Origin: CAZOEL01 sp964578835
GTDB lineage: Bacteria; Desulfobacterota; Syntrophobacteria; Syntrophobacterales; Syntrophobacteraceae
Direction of reading: 5' to 3'
Length of the DNA stretch: 64,000 nt
Assembly: GCA_964578835.1 (NCBI GenBank)
Contig: CAZOEL010000010.1
Location: 43,553-107,552, forward strand
In this document: positions 10,201 to 18,668 of the stretch, in pieces
Layout: each line of letters opens with the position of its first letter
Numbering within the stretch: the first letter of the stretch is position 1
Position numbers and translations under genes: made by a program
The notes under the pieces: model-generated
Database searches by the model: none
What the model was told of the DNA's origin: nothing
The model's input: only the letters and a program-made list of their open reading frames with translations

Positions 10201-10798
10201 TTCGGCTGTCAAGATCAGCCTCGAAAACACTCGCGGGCAAATGGAGCTAGGCGCCTCCAATCCCGAGCTTCTGGAGATCCCCATAGCATGGACCCAACAC
10301 CTCATCGATGAGGCCAGGAGGCTCATGAGCGAGCTTCGGCCTTCCATTCTCGATGACTTCGGAGCCATAGCCGCGGTGAAATGGCTCCTGAACCAGTTTC
10401 GAGCCACCTACACTAGAATCCATGTAGAAGAGGAAATCCAAATTGAAGAGGAAGAGATCCCGGAGATGCTCAAAACGGTTATCTTCAGGATCGCTCAGGA
10501 AGCCTTCCATAACATTGCCAAGTATAGCCAGGCGGAGTTTGCGAGCTTTTCTCTCGTCGGAATAGAGGGCGCGATAGAGCTTGCGATTGAGGACAGCGGA
10601 GAAGGCTTTGATCTTGAAGCCGCGCTATCGAACATAAGTGAGAGAAAAGGGCTTGGGCTGACCAGTATGAAGGAGCGATGCGAGCTATCGGGAGGAGTCT
10701 TCCACATGGGATCTATTGCCGGAGAGGGGACAGTGATTCGAGCCTCATGGCCGATTGCAATCCGGCATGATGCGCTTCGACTTGTGCGGTTGTCTTGA
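7202..10798 (+). CDS. Membrane multi-sensor histidine kinase, NarX/DesK type
   Basis: About 1198 residues. The ATG at 7202 is preferred over an in-frame GTG at 7187 because GGAG (7191-7194) is correctly spaced from it. Order of parts: TM1 (about residues 10-35), an extracytoplasmic Cache-like domain (about 40-275), TM2 (about 285-310), HAMP, PAS (about 385-500), GAF, a second PAS, a second GAF, HisKA_3 with ERKRIAVDLHDGLGG (acceptor His near 993), and a C-terminal HATPase with DSGEGFD and GLGLTSMKERCELSGG. HisKA_3 kinases usually pair with LuxR-type (NarL) response regulators. No such regulator is adjacent, so the partner is elsewhere. The N-terminal domain suggests sensing of a small external ligand, not identifiable here. 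Confidence 0.93.
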   Translation: MTDQGKISSWSTKAKLLLLLLIVFVPTAAVILLLSLDRRNHEMKDAGNSALILVESLAAQHEQLVFGTKEMLSTLALLPEVQRLDVKACNEIFRQLQGQNPFYSAITAANPDGEIVASFPEVPPGGINIADRKHVREVISTLDFSAGEYVVGRHVKLPSIHFGYPVLGDENGLTAILGAGFNLAEYARFLQRANLPEGSSVTIADHRGVRLYRNPEDKATPVGEPIVKPLLEAMTEKETRGIFETRGADGVFRIYAFKHVRLKEEMPPYLFMIVGLPKEPILQRANLEMLRSLGLLGVIAAFAAALAWFFGNHAIVRPLRQLLNAAKQLGMGRMDTRTGLPHTTGELGRLAKTFDRMAALLEAKDKAQRSAEDMARKTAQRLELAVASGRICVWDWDILKGELFWDDGMIRLYGVDEQSLPIRFETWEKAFHPDDLARSKDELQAALRGEREYEPEFRIVMPDGTIKTIKGNGIVIRDEAGKPIRMIGLNRDITEQKQAEELVWIQRELALALGSVSGLNDALDVLLRTALRIDGIDSGGIYVVDPGAGGLHLIAHRGLSPWFVEKASFYSPGSPEDQFAMRSEPAYWSTSNCAFESTEALAKEGVRALASIPVKWEGQVVALLNLASHSEDMIPTIFRDALEAIAGRIGAIMARVRAEEALRRSEEISRRRAEELEKLMDLAPVGILVSRDAQCRSVVANKAARRMYEMDGGLDVSSGAPREEIFNSQRRFFHEGEELGPEELPMRQAALRGEDVMDYELSVLLPSGRKVTLLGNASPLLDDRGVVRGCVGIYLDISERKVLERTQSFLAQASSIGAGEDFFQSLAHHLGESLGMDFVCIDELEGDGLSAKTLAVYHDGRFEDNITYALKDTPCGKVVEKNQTCCFPKGVRHIFAADAVLQELKAESYVGTVLWDSRGEQIGLIALIGRRPLEDQRLLESILKLVGVRASGELERKRGEEALRRSESELRYLSSKLLTSQEEERKRIAVDLHDGLGGSLSAVKISLENTRGQMELGASNPELLEIPIAWTQHLIDEARRLMSELRPSILDDFGAIAAVKWLLNQFRATYTRIHVEEEIQIEEEEIPEMLKTVIFRIAQEAFHNIAKYSQAEFASFSLVGIEGAIELAIEDSGEGFDLEAALSNISERKGLGLTSMKERCELSGGVFHMGSIAGEGTVIRASWPIAIRHDALRLVRLS

Positions 10799-10999
10799 AG
10801 GCATAGGAGGGCTTTCACGCAAAGCATTTGGAGGCGAAGCGCAGGACAGAAGATGATGTTTACGACGCACTCGCGCATCCAAATAGAAAGAATTATCATA
10901 AATGGTGAGAATTTTCCTTAGAGCCCACTGCCATGAGGAGTAGGGAGATCTTTGGGAGTTCTGCAAACGGCCGATTTGATTTTATAGAAGGATGAGAAG

Positions 11000-11632
11000 A
11001 TGGCGATTGATCCCAGAAGAAGACAAAAGCAGCTTCAAAAAAAAGCCGCCAAACGCAAAGCAGTTCGAGCCGCCAAGAGGGACACACACGCAGGCGGTTT
11101 TCTGTCATCGGAAAAACAGCTTTTGATCGCTGCATCATCGCCGATATTCGAATGTCTCATGCCGGAGAAGCTATTTGAATTGGGTATCGGCAATGTGATT
11201 GTCAGCCGAAAGATGCAAAATGGAGATATCGGAGCAAGCTTCTTCCTGGTAGATGTCTATTGTCTCGGCATCAAGTTCGCCTTCTTTCAGACTATGTCGG
11301 AAATGGAATACGTGCGCAAGGTGGAAAGTCTGAGTGAATATGAAACCTTTAAGAAGATGGAGCCGGCATGCGTCAGGAAGTTGATTGAAGATGCCGAAGC
11401 TTACGCCGGAGATATCGGCTTCAGCCCAGATCCGGATTACCGGATTGCCAGGAAGATCTTCGGTGAGATCGATGCAAGCGAGTGCTCAACGGAGTTTACA
11501 TTCGGAAAAGATGGAAAGCCCCTCTTTTTTGCAGGTCCTAACGACCCGCCTGCAAAGTGCAAAAAGATAATGGACACTCTGTTGAAGCGCTTTGGTCCCG
11601 AGGGATTTCACTATTTGACGCCACTGGAATAA
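11000..11632 (+). CDS. Conserved hypothetical protein, basic N-terminus
   Basis: 210 residues. The first 30 are strongly basic (RRRQKQLQKKAAKRKAVRAA), followed by a globular region with GNVIVSRKMQNGDIGASFFL and VDVYCLGIKFAFF, and a C-terminal part ending near FHYLTPLE. No signal peptide or membrane segment is seen. I recognise the VDVYCLGIK type of sequence from conserved uncharacterised bacterial proteins but cannot name a function. The gene stands alone between the kinase and another small unknown gene 77 bases downstream on the same strand, so the two may be co-transcribed. Confidence 0.75.
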   Translation: MAIDPRRRQKQLQKKAAKRKAVRAAKRDTHAGGFLSSEKQLLIAASSPIFECLMPEKLFELGIGNVIVSRKMQNGDIGASFFLVDVYCLGIKFAFFQTMSEMEYVRKVESLSEYETFKKMEPACVRKLIEDAEAYAGDIGFSPDPDYRIARKIFGEIDASECSTEFTFGKDGKPLFFAGPNDPPAKCKKIMDTLLKRFGPEGFHYLTPLE

Positions 11633-11709
11633 GGAAGATCTTGGAAGTGGCGTTATAAAGAGGCTGGAAGATCTCAAAGATCTGTAATGAAGTGAGGGGT
11701 TCCCAAGGC

Positions 11710-12087
11710 ATGCAAATAAAGCCGATAGGCATCGACTGGAACACTCTTATCGATGAGTTCAAGGGGTTTGAGCCTGATCGAGAAGCTCATGGGGTGAATT
11801 GTGAGCCCTTTATCCGATCACTCGTATCTCCCACTCCCCAATTTGTAAGAGTTCTTCTGGAGAACAGGTTTAGAAATGATGCTCTCCATCCTGAGCAGGT
11901 AAAGATTCTCTTTTTCTTTTTGCTCCAAAAGCGCTACACGGACCGGCTCAATCTTCTTCACTTCGCCTTCAACCTCTTTGATGACGATTGTTGTCTTCCG
12001 GCCGAGATCGTCGAGCAGATCCCTTTTCCTCACGAGGATGGAATTCCCAGATACGTGCTTCGTCTGGACCCGGCCTATGAATATTGA
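11710..12087 (+). CDS. Hypothetical protein, 125 residues
   Basis: The start is placed at ATG 11710, with GAGGGG upstream at 11694-11699. An in-frame GTG at 11692 is possible but has no better ribosome site. The product is small, acidic and soluble (IGIDWNTLIDEFKGFEPD at the start, PRYVLRLDPAYEY at the end). No family is recognised. It lies 77 bases after another unknown gene on the same strand and may share its transcript. Confidence 0.6.
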   Translation: MQIKPIGIDWNTLIDEFKGFEPDREAHGVNCEPFIRSLVSPTPQFVRVLLENRFRNDALHPEQVKILFFFLLQKRYTDRLNLLHFAFNLFDDDCCLPAEIVEQIPFPHEDGIPRYVLRLDPAYEY

Positions 12088-12687
12088 ACCCTGGCGGTCC
12101 CGATGACAGCTCTCACCCGTCTTCCTCTCCGGATGGTGATCTTTTGAGGAATGCCGGGATGTTGCCGAACAAAATTCAGATCCCTGCCGGTTGACTCCGC
12201 CGCGGTCTCTTCATCCCCTGTCAAGCAAAGTCGTTCTGTCCGCCAAGACATAATTCTTGAGGATCGAGTGTGAACCTTTGGGGGTAGAGGACTGAGAGAG
12301 AGACCGTCGATCCGTGTCAAGAGAGTGGCCCGACCGTTATGATAAGAAAAGATACTTATACTGAAGTAAGTTAAAATGCATAGGATAGTCTATCGTGTAC
12401 GCTGTAGGCAGTAGAATATATCTTGTAGGAATTGTGGGTAATTCAGGTTAATAAATAGACCGAAGGAATCTTGCTTCAATTCCCGTATTTCTGCGGGTTG
12501 TTCAGAATTTGAACCATCAGCGGCGCCTGCTTTCAACGGCGTGATTATATTGTGGTAAGAATCGATCGTAAAATCAGAAATCAAGGCTGCAAAATCAGCC
12601 CTTTACAATCTCGAATTGTTCATAGACGGTTTACTCTTGAAAAAGAAAGGGTAAAGCGTCTCTTCAGAGATAAGCAAGGAGAAAAAA
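12088..12687. other. Non-coding stretch upstream of the secreted repeat protein
   Basis: 600 bases with no supported gene. It turns AT-rich from about 12340. A short hairpin, CCCGTATTTCTGCGGG, lies near 12483. It probably holds the promoter of the gene at 12688, but no confident promoter boxes are seen. Confidence 0.4.
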
Positions 12688-13002
12688 ATGAAGTGGACCA
12701 GTACATTTGTATTCTTCAGTGCGCTGGCAATCGGTTTTTTTGCCCTGAATGCTTCTTCCGCATCAGCCGCAAACGTTCAATTTGACGCCGTTGCTCTTGA
12801 AACATCTGGTGTCATGGCCGTCTCTCAGCTTGAATCGGATATCCTGCTCGTAGGCAGAGACAAATTCGACAGGAGGGATTTTAAAGGCTTTGACCGAGAC
12901 AATTTCAAGAGGTTCGACAAAGACGATTTTAGGAAGTTGGACCGAGACAATTTCAAGAGGTTTGATAGGGATAATTTAAGGAAATTCGACAGGTTCCGAT
13001 AA
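12688..13002 (+). CDS. Small secreted protein with tandem FDRDNFKR repeats
   Basis: 104 residues with a clear ribosome site (AAGGAG) before ATG 12688. Residues 1-28 form a Sec signal peptide ending in SSASAA. The C-terminal 45 residues are a tandem array of an eight-residue unit close to F-D-R-D-N-F-K-R: FDRRDFKG, FDRDNFKR, FDKDDFRK, LDRDNFKR, FDRDNLRK, FDRFR. The array has alternating aromatic, acidic and basic residues and no Cys. No family is recognised. It should be exported to the periplasm or outside. The array resembles low-complexity adhesive or metal- or polymer-binding peptides, but that is a guess. A strong palindromic terminator follows. Confidence 0.75.
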   Translation: MKWTSTFVFFSALAIGFFALNASSASAANVQFDAVALETSGVMAVSQLESDILLVGRDKFDRRDFKGFDRDNFKRFDKDDFRKLDRDNFKRFDRDNLRKFDRFR

Positions 13003-13074
13003 TATGAAATAGAACGGGGGCTCTGCTCGGTACTAATTTGGTTCCGGGCGCCTGGGCTTCCGACTCTTGATCTT

Positions 13075-13102
13075 GAAGCCCCGGTCGATCGACCGGGGCT
13101 TC
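13075..13102. terminator. Perfect palindromic (bidirectional) terminator
   Basis: GAAGCCCCGGTC, GATC, GACCGGGGCTTC is a perfect 12-bp stem with a 4-base core, followed by TTCTC on the plus strand. It lies between the secreted repeat gene (plus) and the converging outer-membrane gene (minus) and could stop transcription from both sides. Confidence 0.7.
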
Positions 13103-13223
13103 TTCTCACTGGACGCAGGGGCAACCAGACGGTTGGCGTCTCCAAGCTCCCGAGTCGACTCGGAGGAGAGGACAGAATCGACACATTGTGGATTGGTCCG
13201 GGCAGGGGGCATCGCATCTTCCT

Positions 13224-14549
13224 TTACTTCCAGCTTGCATTGAGGTCGTGTCTGACCTCTAGTTTCAGAAATACTTTGTTGACGTTATAATCGAGCCCGG
13301 GACGGTTGGAATCCCGGTCGGCATAGTTGAATCCCAAAGCGAGCTCCAGCCTTTCTTTGAAAAAAGTGTAAGCGCCGCCGCCTTCGAATTCCCAGGCGTC
13401 TTCCTTGCGCGGAGTGTTTCCAGGTGCGTTGGTGAGGTATTTGTCAATCTCGTAACTACCTTTTCCGAAGAGCCGGACCTTCCTCCCGCAAAGATACCGC
13501 TGAGCGGCCAGTCCGAGGGTGTGAAAAACGTAATAATTGTTGCTGATGGTGAAGTCGTTGATCGATCGTTCCAGGGAGAGCGTGATCTTGCTGATTGCCG
13601 TCTTCCTGGAAAGCTCCGCAGAGAAAACGAATTCGTTGAGTGAGTCCATTTGTAGTCCATCCACATCCTGCGTGAAGGTTCTGTGCTGGCGCCCCGCGCC
13701 GACTCGAAGCTCATAGGGGGATTCTTTTGCGTCCCGCCTGTAGACGATGTTTGCTTGATAGGCGTTGTAATCGCTGTTGAGAGGGTTTGAAGAGTCGTGC
13801 GCATTGAAGTCCCGATGCCAGAACTGGTTCTCGATATCGAAATGATTATCCTTACCCGGGCTATAGGTGAGAGTCACGACGCCTCGGTGCTCCATCTGGT
13901 TTTCGAGCAGGCGATCGATGTCGGGGTCGTCCGAGCTCAAATTAAAAACCTCGTTCCTGTAGCTGAACTTCGCCCCCCATCGTTCAGACGGGTAGTAGTA
14001 GAGAAAGGGCTCCGCACGGCTGCGCGTGAAGTCGACCAAGTTGGCTCTGATATCCAAGAAATCGCCAGGTCGATCATTGCCCGGCGGGGGAAAGCCCTCG
14101 TCTTCGAGAGGCGCCAGGGTCAACTCTTCTACGGAGAGCAGCGGCTCTCTGGCTTTGATAAGCTCTTCCGAAAACCCCAGCTTCCAGTGAATGGATGGCT
14201 GAGTGGCCACTCCAAAGTAAAGATCATGTCCGAGAAAGTTCTGATCGGAAGCCTTGATGCCTCGCTCTTCCGTAAAGTGCCAGTAGTGGCTGGCGATGTA
14301 ATCGAGCAGAAGAACGCTATTTTCCGTCTCGGTCCTGAGATTGAACCCCGGCGCCACCCGCGTGACCCACATGTCCACCTGATGCTCTGAGTCCTGAAAA
14401 AAATTGTCCGTGAAGGACTGCTCAACCGCGATTCGAAGCGTGCAATCTACCTGAGTTTCGCCCCTCAACGCCGACGCCCCCAGCAGCAGAATCATAGAAA
14501 ATGTCAGCGACGCAGTTACGAGAGAAAAACCAGATCGAAAGGATGCCAT
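13224..14549 (-). CDS. Outer-membrane beta-barrel protein
   Basis: 441 residues with an N-terminal signal peptide (about residues 1-30, cleavage near ALRGE). The mature part is rich in alternating hydrophobic/polar strands and Trp/Tyr/Phe, for example SVLLLDYIASHYWHF. It begins with FTDNFFQDSEHQVDMWVTRVAPGFNL. That opening is the pattern of the BBP2_2-type outer-membrane barrels often found near exopolysaccharide or PEP-CTERM loci, although no such locus is in the window. The ATG at 14549 has GGGAGAGG just upstream. It converges on the secreted repeat gene across a shared terminator. The specific cargo or function is unknown. Confidence 0.7.
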   Translation of the reverse strand: MASFRSGFSLVTASLTFSMILLLGASALRGETQVDCTLRIAVEQSFTDNFFQDSEHQVDMWVTRVAPGFNLRTETENSVLLLDYIASHYWHFTEERGIKASDQNFLGHDLYFGVATQPSIHWKLGFSEELIKAREPLLSVEELTLAPLEDEGFPPPGNDRPGDFLDIRANLVDFTRSRAEPFLYYYPSERWGAKFSYRNEVFNLSSDDPDIDRLLENQMEHRGVVTLTYSPGKDNHFDIENQFWHRDFNAHDSSNPLNSDYNAYQANIVYRRDAKESPYELRVGAGRQHRTFTQDVDGLQMDSLNEFVFSAELSRKTAISKITLSLERSINDFTISNNYYVFHTLGLAAQRYLCGRKVRLFGKGSYEIDKYLTNAPGNTPRKEDAWEFEGGGAYTFFKERLELALGFNYADRDSNRPGLDYNVNKVFLKLEVRHDLNASWK

Positions 14550-15094
14550 CGGCCTCTCCCAACATTCTTAAGGAAATCCCGAGAGGTTCTGTTGTGTGAA
14601 GACTAAAATCGAGTCCAATCGAAGGCGCGGATCGTCCCCCCATGGGAATAATTTCGGGTGTCGCTTACAACCGTTGATAACGGCGCGGGAATGAGAATCA
14701 TGGAACATGAGGCATCGAATTGTATTTGGACTCGTGCAGCATGGATTTGTCGAGAAGCTCCGGGATGAGCCGGAAATTACCTCAGGCTTAGAAAAGTCTG
14801 AAAAGAGCTCGACATTAAAAAGAGCCTCATCCTTTTACATCGAGGGCTCGTTTTCTCGCAGCGCATGGGTGAGCTGCCTTCTTGCTCCGAGCCTGAGCAC
14901 AGACATGAGAACCCCTGATCCATCGTCAGTGCTGTTTCGAACAGCACTCGATCGGGTAGCCATATCGCCCATACGCCCTGTCCATGGCGACACTTATCAA
15001 GGGTATGCACCTCTCAAGCTTCACGCAAGGCGCCCCGGCATCTCTATGTTCTCCATCAACAGAGGCGTGAATACTTCCTTTGCTCTATTTTTTT
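14550..15094. other. Non-coding stretch upstream of the barrel gene
   Basis: 545 bases with no convincing gene. A weak open frame exists (14707-15108) without a ribosome site, family signal or stable composition, and its 3' end runs into a palindromic repeat. Confidence 0.4.
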
Positions 15095-15218
15095 GTTGGC
15101 GCGCATAAGGGTCGGGGTGTCCCGTTCGCCCTGTGGTATCGAAGGGCGAACATCCCCGATCATGCTTCGATACCTCAGCACGATCGGGTGGCGTATCCCA
15201 ACCCTTATGCGCGCCAAC
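15095..15218. repeat. Palindromic repeat element, long form (18-bp inverted arms)
   Basis: GTTGGCGCGCATAAGGGT at 15095-15112 is repeated perfectly inverted at 15201-15218. The right inner part (15186-15218) is the reverse complement of 17824-17856, so this is a longer, inverted relative of the element at 17824-17876, with about 70 extra bases in the middle. It is interpreted as a REP/MITE-like palindromic element. Confidence 0.75.
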
Positions 15219-15240
15219 TTTTTTTTCGCAGCAGATCCGG

Positions 15241-15427
15241 TATGTTATCATCTGAGCACAAGAAGGTTTTGAAAGATATCGACATCGCGGGAATTGGCCC
15301 GGGAACAGTCCTCCGTGACTTTAACTCGCTTCTGGAGCCCATTGGAGAACAGGGCCTTGGAATTACCCGTGCAGATCAGTTGCCGCTGCAGGACCCGGAA
15401 GAATTGAAGACATCCGAAGGGCAATAG
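15241..15427 (+). pseudogene. Possible gene fragment
   Basis: An ATG at 15241 opens a 61-residue frame (LKDIDIAGIGPGTVLRDFN, then LLEPIGEQGLGITRADQLPL). It reads like the N-terminal part of a larger soluble protein that breaks off soon after. The sequence between the helical start and the stop looks natural, but the C-terminal dozen residues do not. I cannot assign a family with confidence. It begins just downstream of a palindromic repeat. Confidence 0.3.
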
Positions 15428-15808
15428 AAGGCGATGACGAATTTATCCTGGCCGCCCCCGCATAGCGAAAGGACATAGAGGCCGCACACAGCAAGTTTCA
15501 CATTGATAGTGTTGTTTGGCAACTCTTTGAGATTGCGGCGCTTGCTGTCGGAGCGGCGATTCGGACCGCTGTGATCGGTTTAAAGAGCCCTCATTGGCTC
15601 TCGTTCGTCCTCCGGGCCGTCTGCCTGCCCGGAGGAACTCTTTGGATACTGCTATTTCAACAACCTGGAGATCGCTATTGAGTATTTCGATCACGCTGGA
15701 CGCCTTATCGATCACCGAACGCTGCCGGTCGATGCTGACCATCCTGGCGGCCTCTTTGGAAAAGGCTCTGCAACACTGCTGATTTGCTCCGCCGGATCGT
15801 TCCGGGTT
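15428..15808. other. Stretch without a supported gene
   Basis: 381 bases downstream of the MaoC gene stop and beyond. Short open frames occur on both strands but none has a ribosome site or family motif. It may contain decayed coding DNA. Confidence 0.35.
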
Positions 15809-16288
15809 CTATCCGACTTCGCGACACGCCAGCATGTTGATTCCCATCATTGTCATGACCACCTCGCCATGCTGGTTGAGCGTTTCACAAAACGAGCGCA
15901 GAATGCCTCGGTCAGGTTTGGAGCGAGACCTCTTGGCTTCTTTGACCGTCACTCGGATCGATAGCTCATCGCCAGGTCTTACCGGTCTCAGCCAACGAAT
16001 CTCATCTATGCCCGGAGATCCCAAACTGGCTACGTGAGAAAGATACTGGTCTGCGTAAAGCCGCATCATGAGGCCAATGGTATGCCAGCCGCTGGCTATC
16101 AGTCCACCATAGATTGATTTCTCAGCTGCTTCCGGATCGGTATGAAAGGGCTGCGGATCAAACCGTTTGGCGAAGGAAATGACTTCCGCCTCCTCGACTC
16201 CGATGGAGCCAAATTCGTAGACCGCTCCAGGGGTATAGTCCTCGAAGTAGCGCTGATCGATTGGAATGGTGAATGCTGTGGGTTTCAT
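15809..16288 (-). CDS. MaoC-like (R)-specific hydratase / dehydratase family protein
   Basis: 159 residues from ATG 16288, which has AGAGGGA upstream. A longer in-frame reading adds an unlikely leader. The hot-dog fold hydratase pattern is seen: FEDYTPGAVYEFG at the start, ISFAKRFDPQPFHTDPEAA with the Asp-X4-His catalytic pair (DPQPFH), and GGLIASGWHT. The R-hydratase motif is followed by a core typical of MaoC proteins (IDEIRWLRPVRPGDEL). It likely hydrates an enoyl-CoA or related thioester. The neighbours (a methyltransferase and unknown DNA) give no pathway. Confidence 0.88.
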   Translation of the reverse strand: MKPTAFTIPIDQRYFEDYTPGAVYEFGSIGVEEAEVISFAKRFDPQPFHTDPEAAEKSIYGGLIASGWHTIGLMMRLYADQYLSHVASLGSPGIDEIRWLRPVRPGDELSIRVTVKEAKRSRSKPDRGILRSFCETLNQHGEVVMTMMGINMLACREVG

Positions 16289-16546
16289 GAAAATCCCTCT
16301 GAAGATGTGTTTTTGAAGTATTGTCACGGGCCTCAACTATCACGTTGAGCGTCTTTAAAACCCGCTAACCAGCAAAACGCCGGGATAGATAACGACCGAA
16401 CCCCGCGCCGCCGGATTTCTCGCCCCACCAAGTCTGGATCGCTTTGGAACATCTCGGGCTCGCTTTTGCTTCTATACCCATAGTGAGCGATTCTCAACCC
16501 GAACCAATGCGCATGCTTGTTTTAAGGGAAGAATCCAAGAAAGATC

Positions 16547-17374
16547 CTAACCGTCAACTCCTACTTGGGCGCCTATGGCGGGATCGTAGAGGTTCATCGA
16601 GTTGGCCCCGGTGCGTTTGGCAAGGGCGCGGACGAAGCCGATGAACCGTCCCCGATCCAAATCCAGAGCTTCGGCATCAGATGGAAACACGCTCTTTCCA
16701 GCAATCTCGAGCGCCTTTTCAAAATCCCTCCAATGACGCCAGCCATCGAGCAAGGTATCGATCTGAACATCTTGGACGCTGCTGTTGCGGCGCCACAAAT
16801 CCCGCCACCAATCTGCCGTCTTGAAGCTCCAGCATCCATCCTCCCAGAATACTTTTCCATTTGTCTGAGGTCTGAGCAGATGCTCCGGAATCACGTCGTC
16901 AATCGGCTGCATCCAGGCAGGCATCACAACGCCCAAGAAGCCTCCGGGAAGGACAAACCTGCTCAAATATCCCAGATAAAGCTCGTCCGTACCGAAGTAC
17001 TGGTAGGCGTCGATGGAGACGACCGCATCGAAAAAACCTTCCGGGAAGGGCAATGAGTGAGCCTCTGCGCGCAAGGGGAAGACCAGATGCGGAACTTCGG
17101 CCTCAACAGCTCTCCTCCAGTTATGATCCGGCGTTATCCACAGATCGGACGCCCAAACCTGCACTCCAAACTCTTTGGCCAGAAAAATACTGCTCATGGC
17201 TCGTCCACAGCCAAGATCAAGAACGCGCATTCCCGCCCTCAGAGGCAATGCTTCCGAAAGCCATTCCGTGAGCCATAGCGCATTCGGGCCCATTTGATTT
17301 TCCAGCATCCAGGCAGGCTCGTACCGCTGAGACCTAGGAAACTCCGACTTGTCAAGAATTTGCTTCATGTCCAT
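16547..17374 (-). CDS. Class I SAM-dependent methyltransferase
   Basis: 275 residues from ATG 17374, with GAGGAG about 13 bases upstream. The ATG two codons later is an alternative. SAM-binding motif I is VLDLGCGRAMSS, followed by an acidic loop at WASDLW, motif II FDAVVSIDAYQYFG and motif III LPGGFLGVV. The residues after the core (DGCWSFKTADWWRDLWRR) probably form the substrate lid. The target is unknown. An upstream in-frame extension to 17524 exists but has no ribosome site. There is no operon partner. Confidence 0.85.
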   Translation of the reverse strand: MDMKQILDKSEFPRSQRYEPAWMLENQMGPNALWLTEWLSEALPLRAGMRVLDLGCGRAMSSIFLAKEFGVQVWASDLWITPDHNWRRAVEAEVPHLVFPLRAEAHSLPFPEGFFDAVVSIDAYQYFGTDELYLGYLSRFVLPGGFLGVVMPAWMQPIDDVIPEHLLRPQTNGKVFWEDGCWSFKTADWWRDLWRRNSSVQDVQIDTLLDGWRHWRDFEKALEIAGKSVFPSDAEALDLDRGRFIGFVRALAKRTGANSMNLYDPAIGAQVGVDG

Positions 17375-17823
17375 CTGTGGCGCTTTCTCCTCAAATATCC
17401 GCAGGGTTAAAACGGGAACCGCCGGATGCCGCTCCATGCCCGTCGAGGATGCGACCGTAAAATCGTGGCGTGAGCAGCTGTTAGAGTCGTACGGATTCGA
17501 ACCCGCTTCATCGCAATAAAACAAGCGCGACTCGCAAGAGAATATAGCCTATCTGAGCGCCGAATAAAATGATGACTTGCCCCGTCTTCTCATGTACGAA
17601 GGGGCGTCTGATGAATCCTGAGTAAAGCTAAAGAAGTTTTCGCAAAAGCGCAAAACTCCCCTTTTTCGCTTGCCCAAAGAGGCATCATCGGTCCCCTTTC
17701 CCTGAGGGAGAGGGAGAAAAACTATCTGCTTCGGGTGACTTCTGCGGTATTGCGAGTCTTCCATTATATTGCCAATGATGTATTTTGGAGTCGAAATGAG
17801 AGTTGGCGCCGGTTGAAATCTTT
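17375..17823. other. Intergenic region between methyltransferase and mgtC
   Basis: About 450 bases between divergent genes. No gene is supported. It ends in a palindromic repeat listed separately. Promoters for both genes are expected here but are not obvious. Confidence 0.4.
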
Positions 17824-17876
17824 GTTGGCGCGCATAAGGGTTGGGATACGCCACCCCGACCCTTATGCGCGCCAAC
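17824..17876. repeat. Palindromic repeat element, short form
   Basis: GTTGGCGCGCATAAGGGT (17824-17841) and its exact reverse complement (17859-17876) flank a 17-base centre. The same arms, in a longer inverted version, occur at 15095-15218. It sits 28 bases upstream of the mgtC start and may act on that leader. Confidence 0.8.
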
Positions 17877-17904
17877 AAAATCTTTCAAAGGGGATGTTTC
17901 ATAG

Positions 17905-18600
17905 ATGACCGACAACCTAATGGAAATTTTCGTTCACCTGCTGGCGGCGATGACCGCGGGAGGGCTGATTGGGCTGGAGCGAAGGTATAACGGGCATGCG
18001 GCCGGTTTCCGCACGCACACCCTTGTCAGTATGGCTTCAAGTGTCCTGATGCTGGTAGTGATCTACCAAAAAGAGTGGTTCCCGCCTTCACTCATTGAAG
18101 ATGCGCGGATCGACCCCACGCGTATGGCTCAGGGCATAATGACCGGAATCGGTTTTCTCGGAGCGGGCGTTATCATGAAAAGCGGGCTGTCGGTTCAAGG
18201 CCTCACAACAGCCGCCTCCATATGGATCACCTCGGCTATCGGCATTCTTGCCGGAGTGGGGTTCTATAGCGCGGCAGCCATTGTAACGGTCTTAACCCTT
18301 GGCACCCTGTCCGTCTTTCGATTGATAGAATCAATACTCCCCTCCCTCATCTATGCGCAGTGCTCAATCAGCTTCGAGCGCCAGGCCTCGATGAGCGAGA
18401 AGGATCTGAGAGACCTTTTCTCCAGCCAGGGATTTGATGTTATGAAGTTGAGCTATGCTTCTACGCGAAAAGTCGGGAAGGGATTCACCTACAGTATGAT
18501 GATTCGCGCTCGCAAAAGGCAGCAGTTCGAAACGCTCTCCCAAAGATTGTCTGAGGTCGAATCGATTCTTGAATTCAGGATTTCCCTTACTGGCGAATGA
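17905..18600 (+). CDS. mgtC: MgtC/SapB family membrane protein
   Basis: 231 residues. The N-terminal part carries the MgtC signature: HLLAAMTAGGLIGLERR, followed by AAGFRTHTLVSM and GIGFLGAGVIMK. Four or five hydrophobic helices run to about residue 150. The cytoplasmic C-terminal tail (about 150-231) has an ACT-like strand/helix pattern. The start is supported by AAAGGGG upstream. MgtC proteins help bacteria cope with low Mg2+ and modulate the F-ATPase or membrane potential. The context gives no specific role here. A palindromic repeat lies in its 5' leader. Confidence 0.92.
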   Translation: MTDNLMEIFVHLLAAMTAGGLIGLERRYNGHAAGFRTHTLVSMASSVLMLVVIYQKEWFPPSLIEDARIDPTRMAQGIMTGIGFLGAGVIMKSGLSVQGLTTAASIWITSAIGILAGVGFYSAAAIVTVLTLGTLSVFRLIESILPSLIYAQCSISFERQASMSEKDLRDLFSSQGFDVMKLSYASTRKVGKGFTYSMMIRARKRQQFETLSQRLSEVESILEFRISLTGE

Positions 18601-18668
18601 AAAAAGTCCGCTTTCTCCCGTTCATTCTTTCAGGCGAAATACCCGTCCGGGGCTTTTTTCCAAAACTG

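Noticed and set aside
17549..17878. Minus-strand frame upstream of mgtC
   Set aside because: It starts inside the palindromic repeat and has no ribosome site; a similar frame runs through the repeat at 15095-15218.
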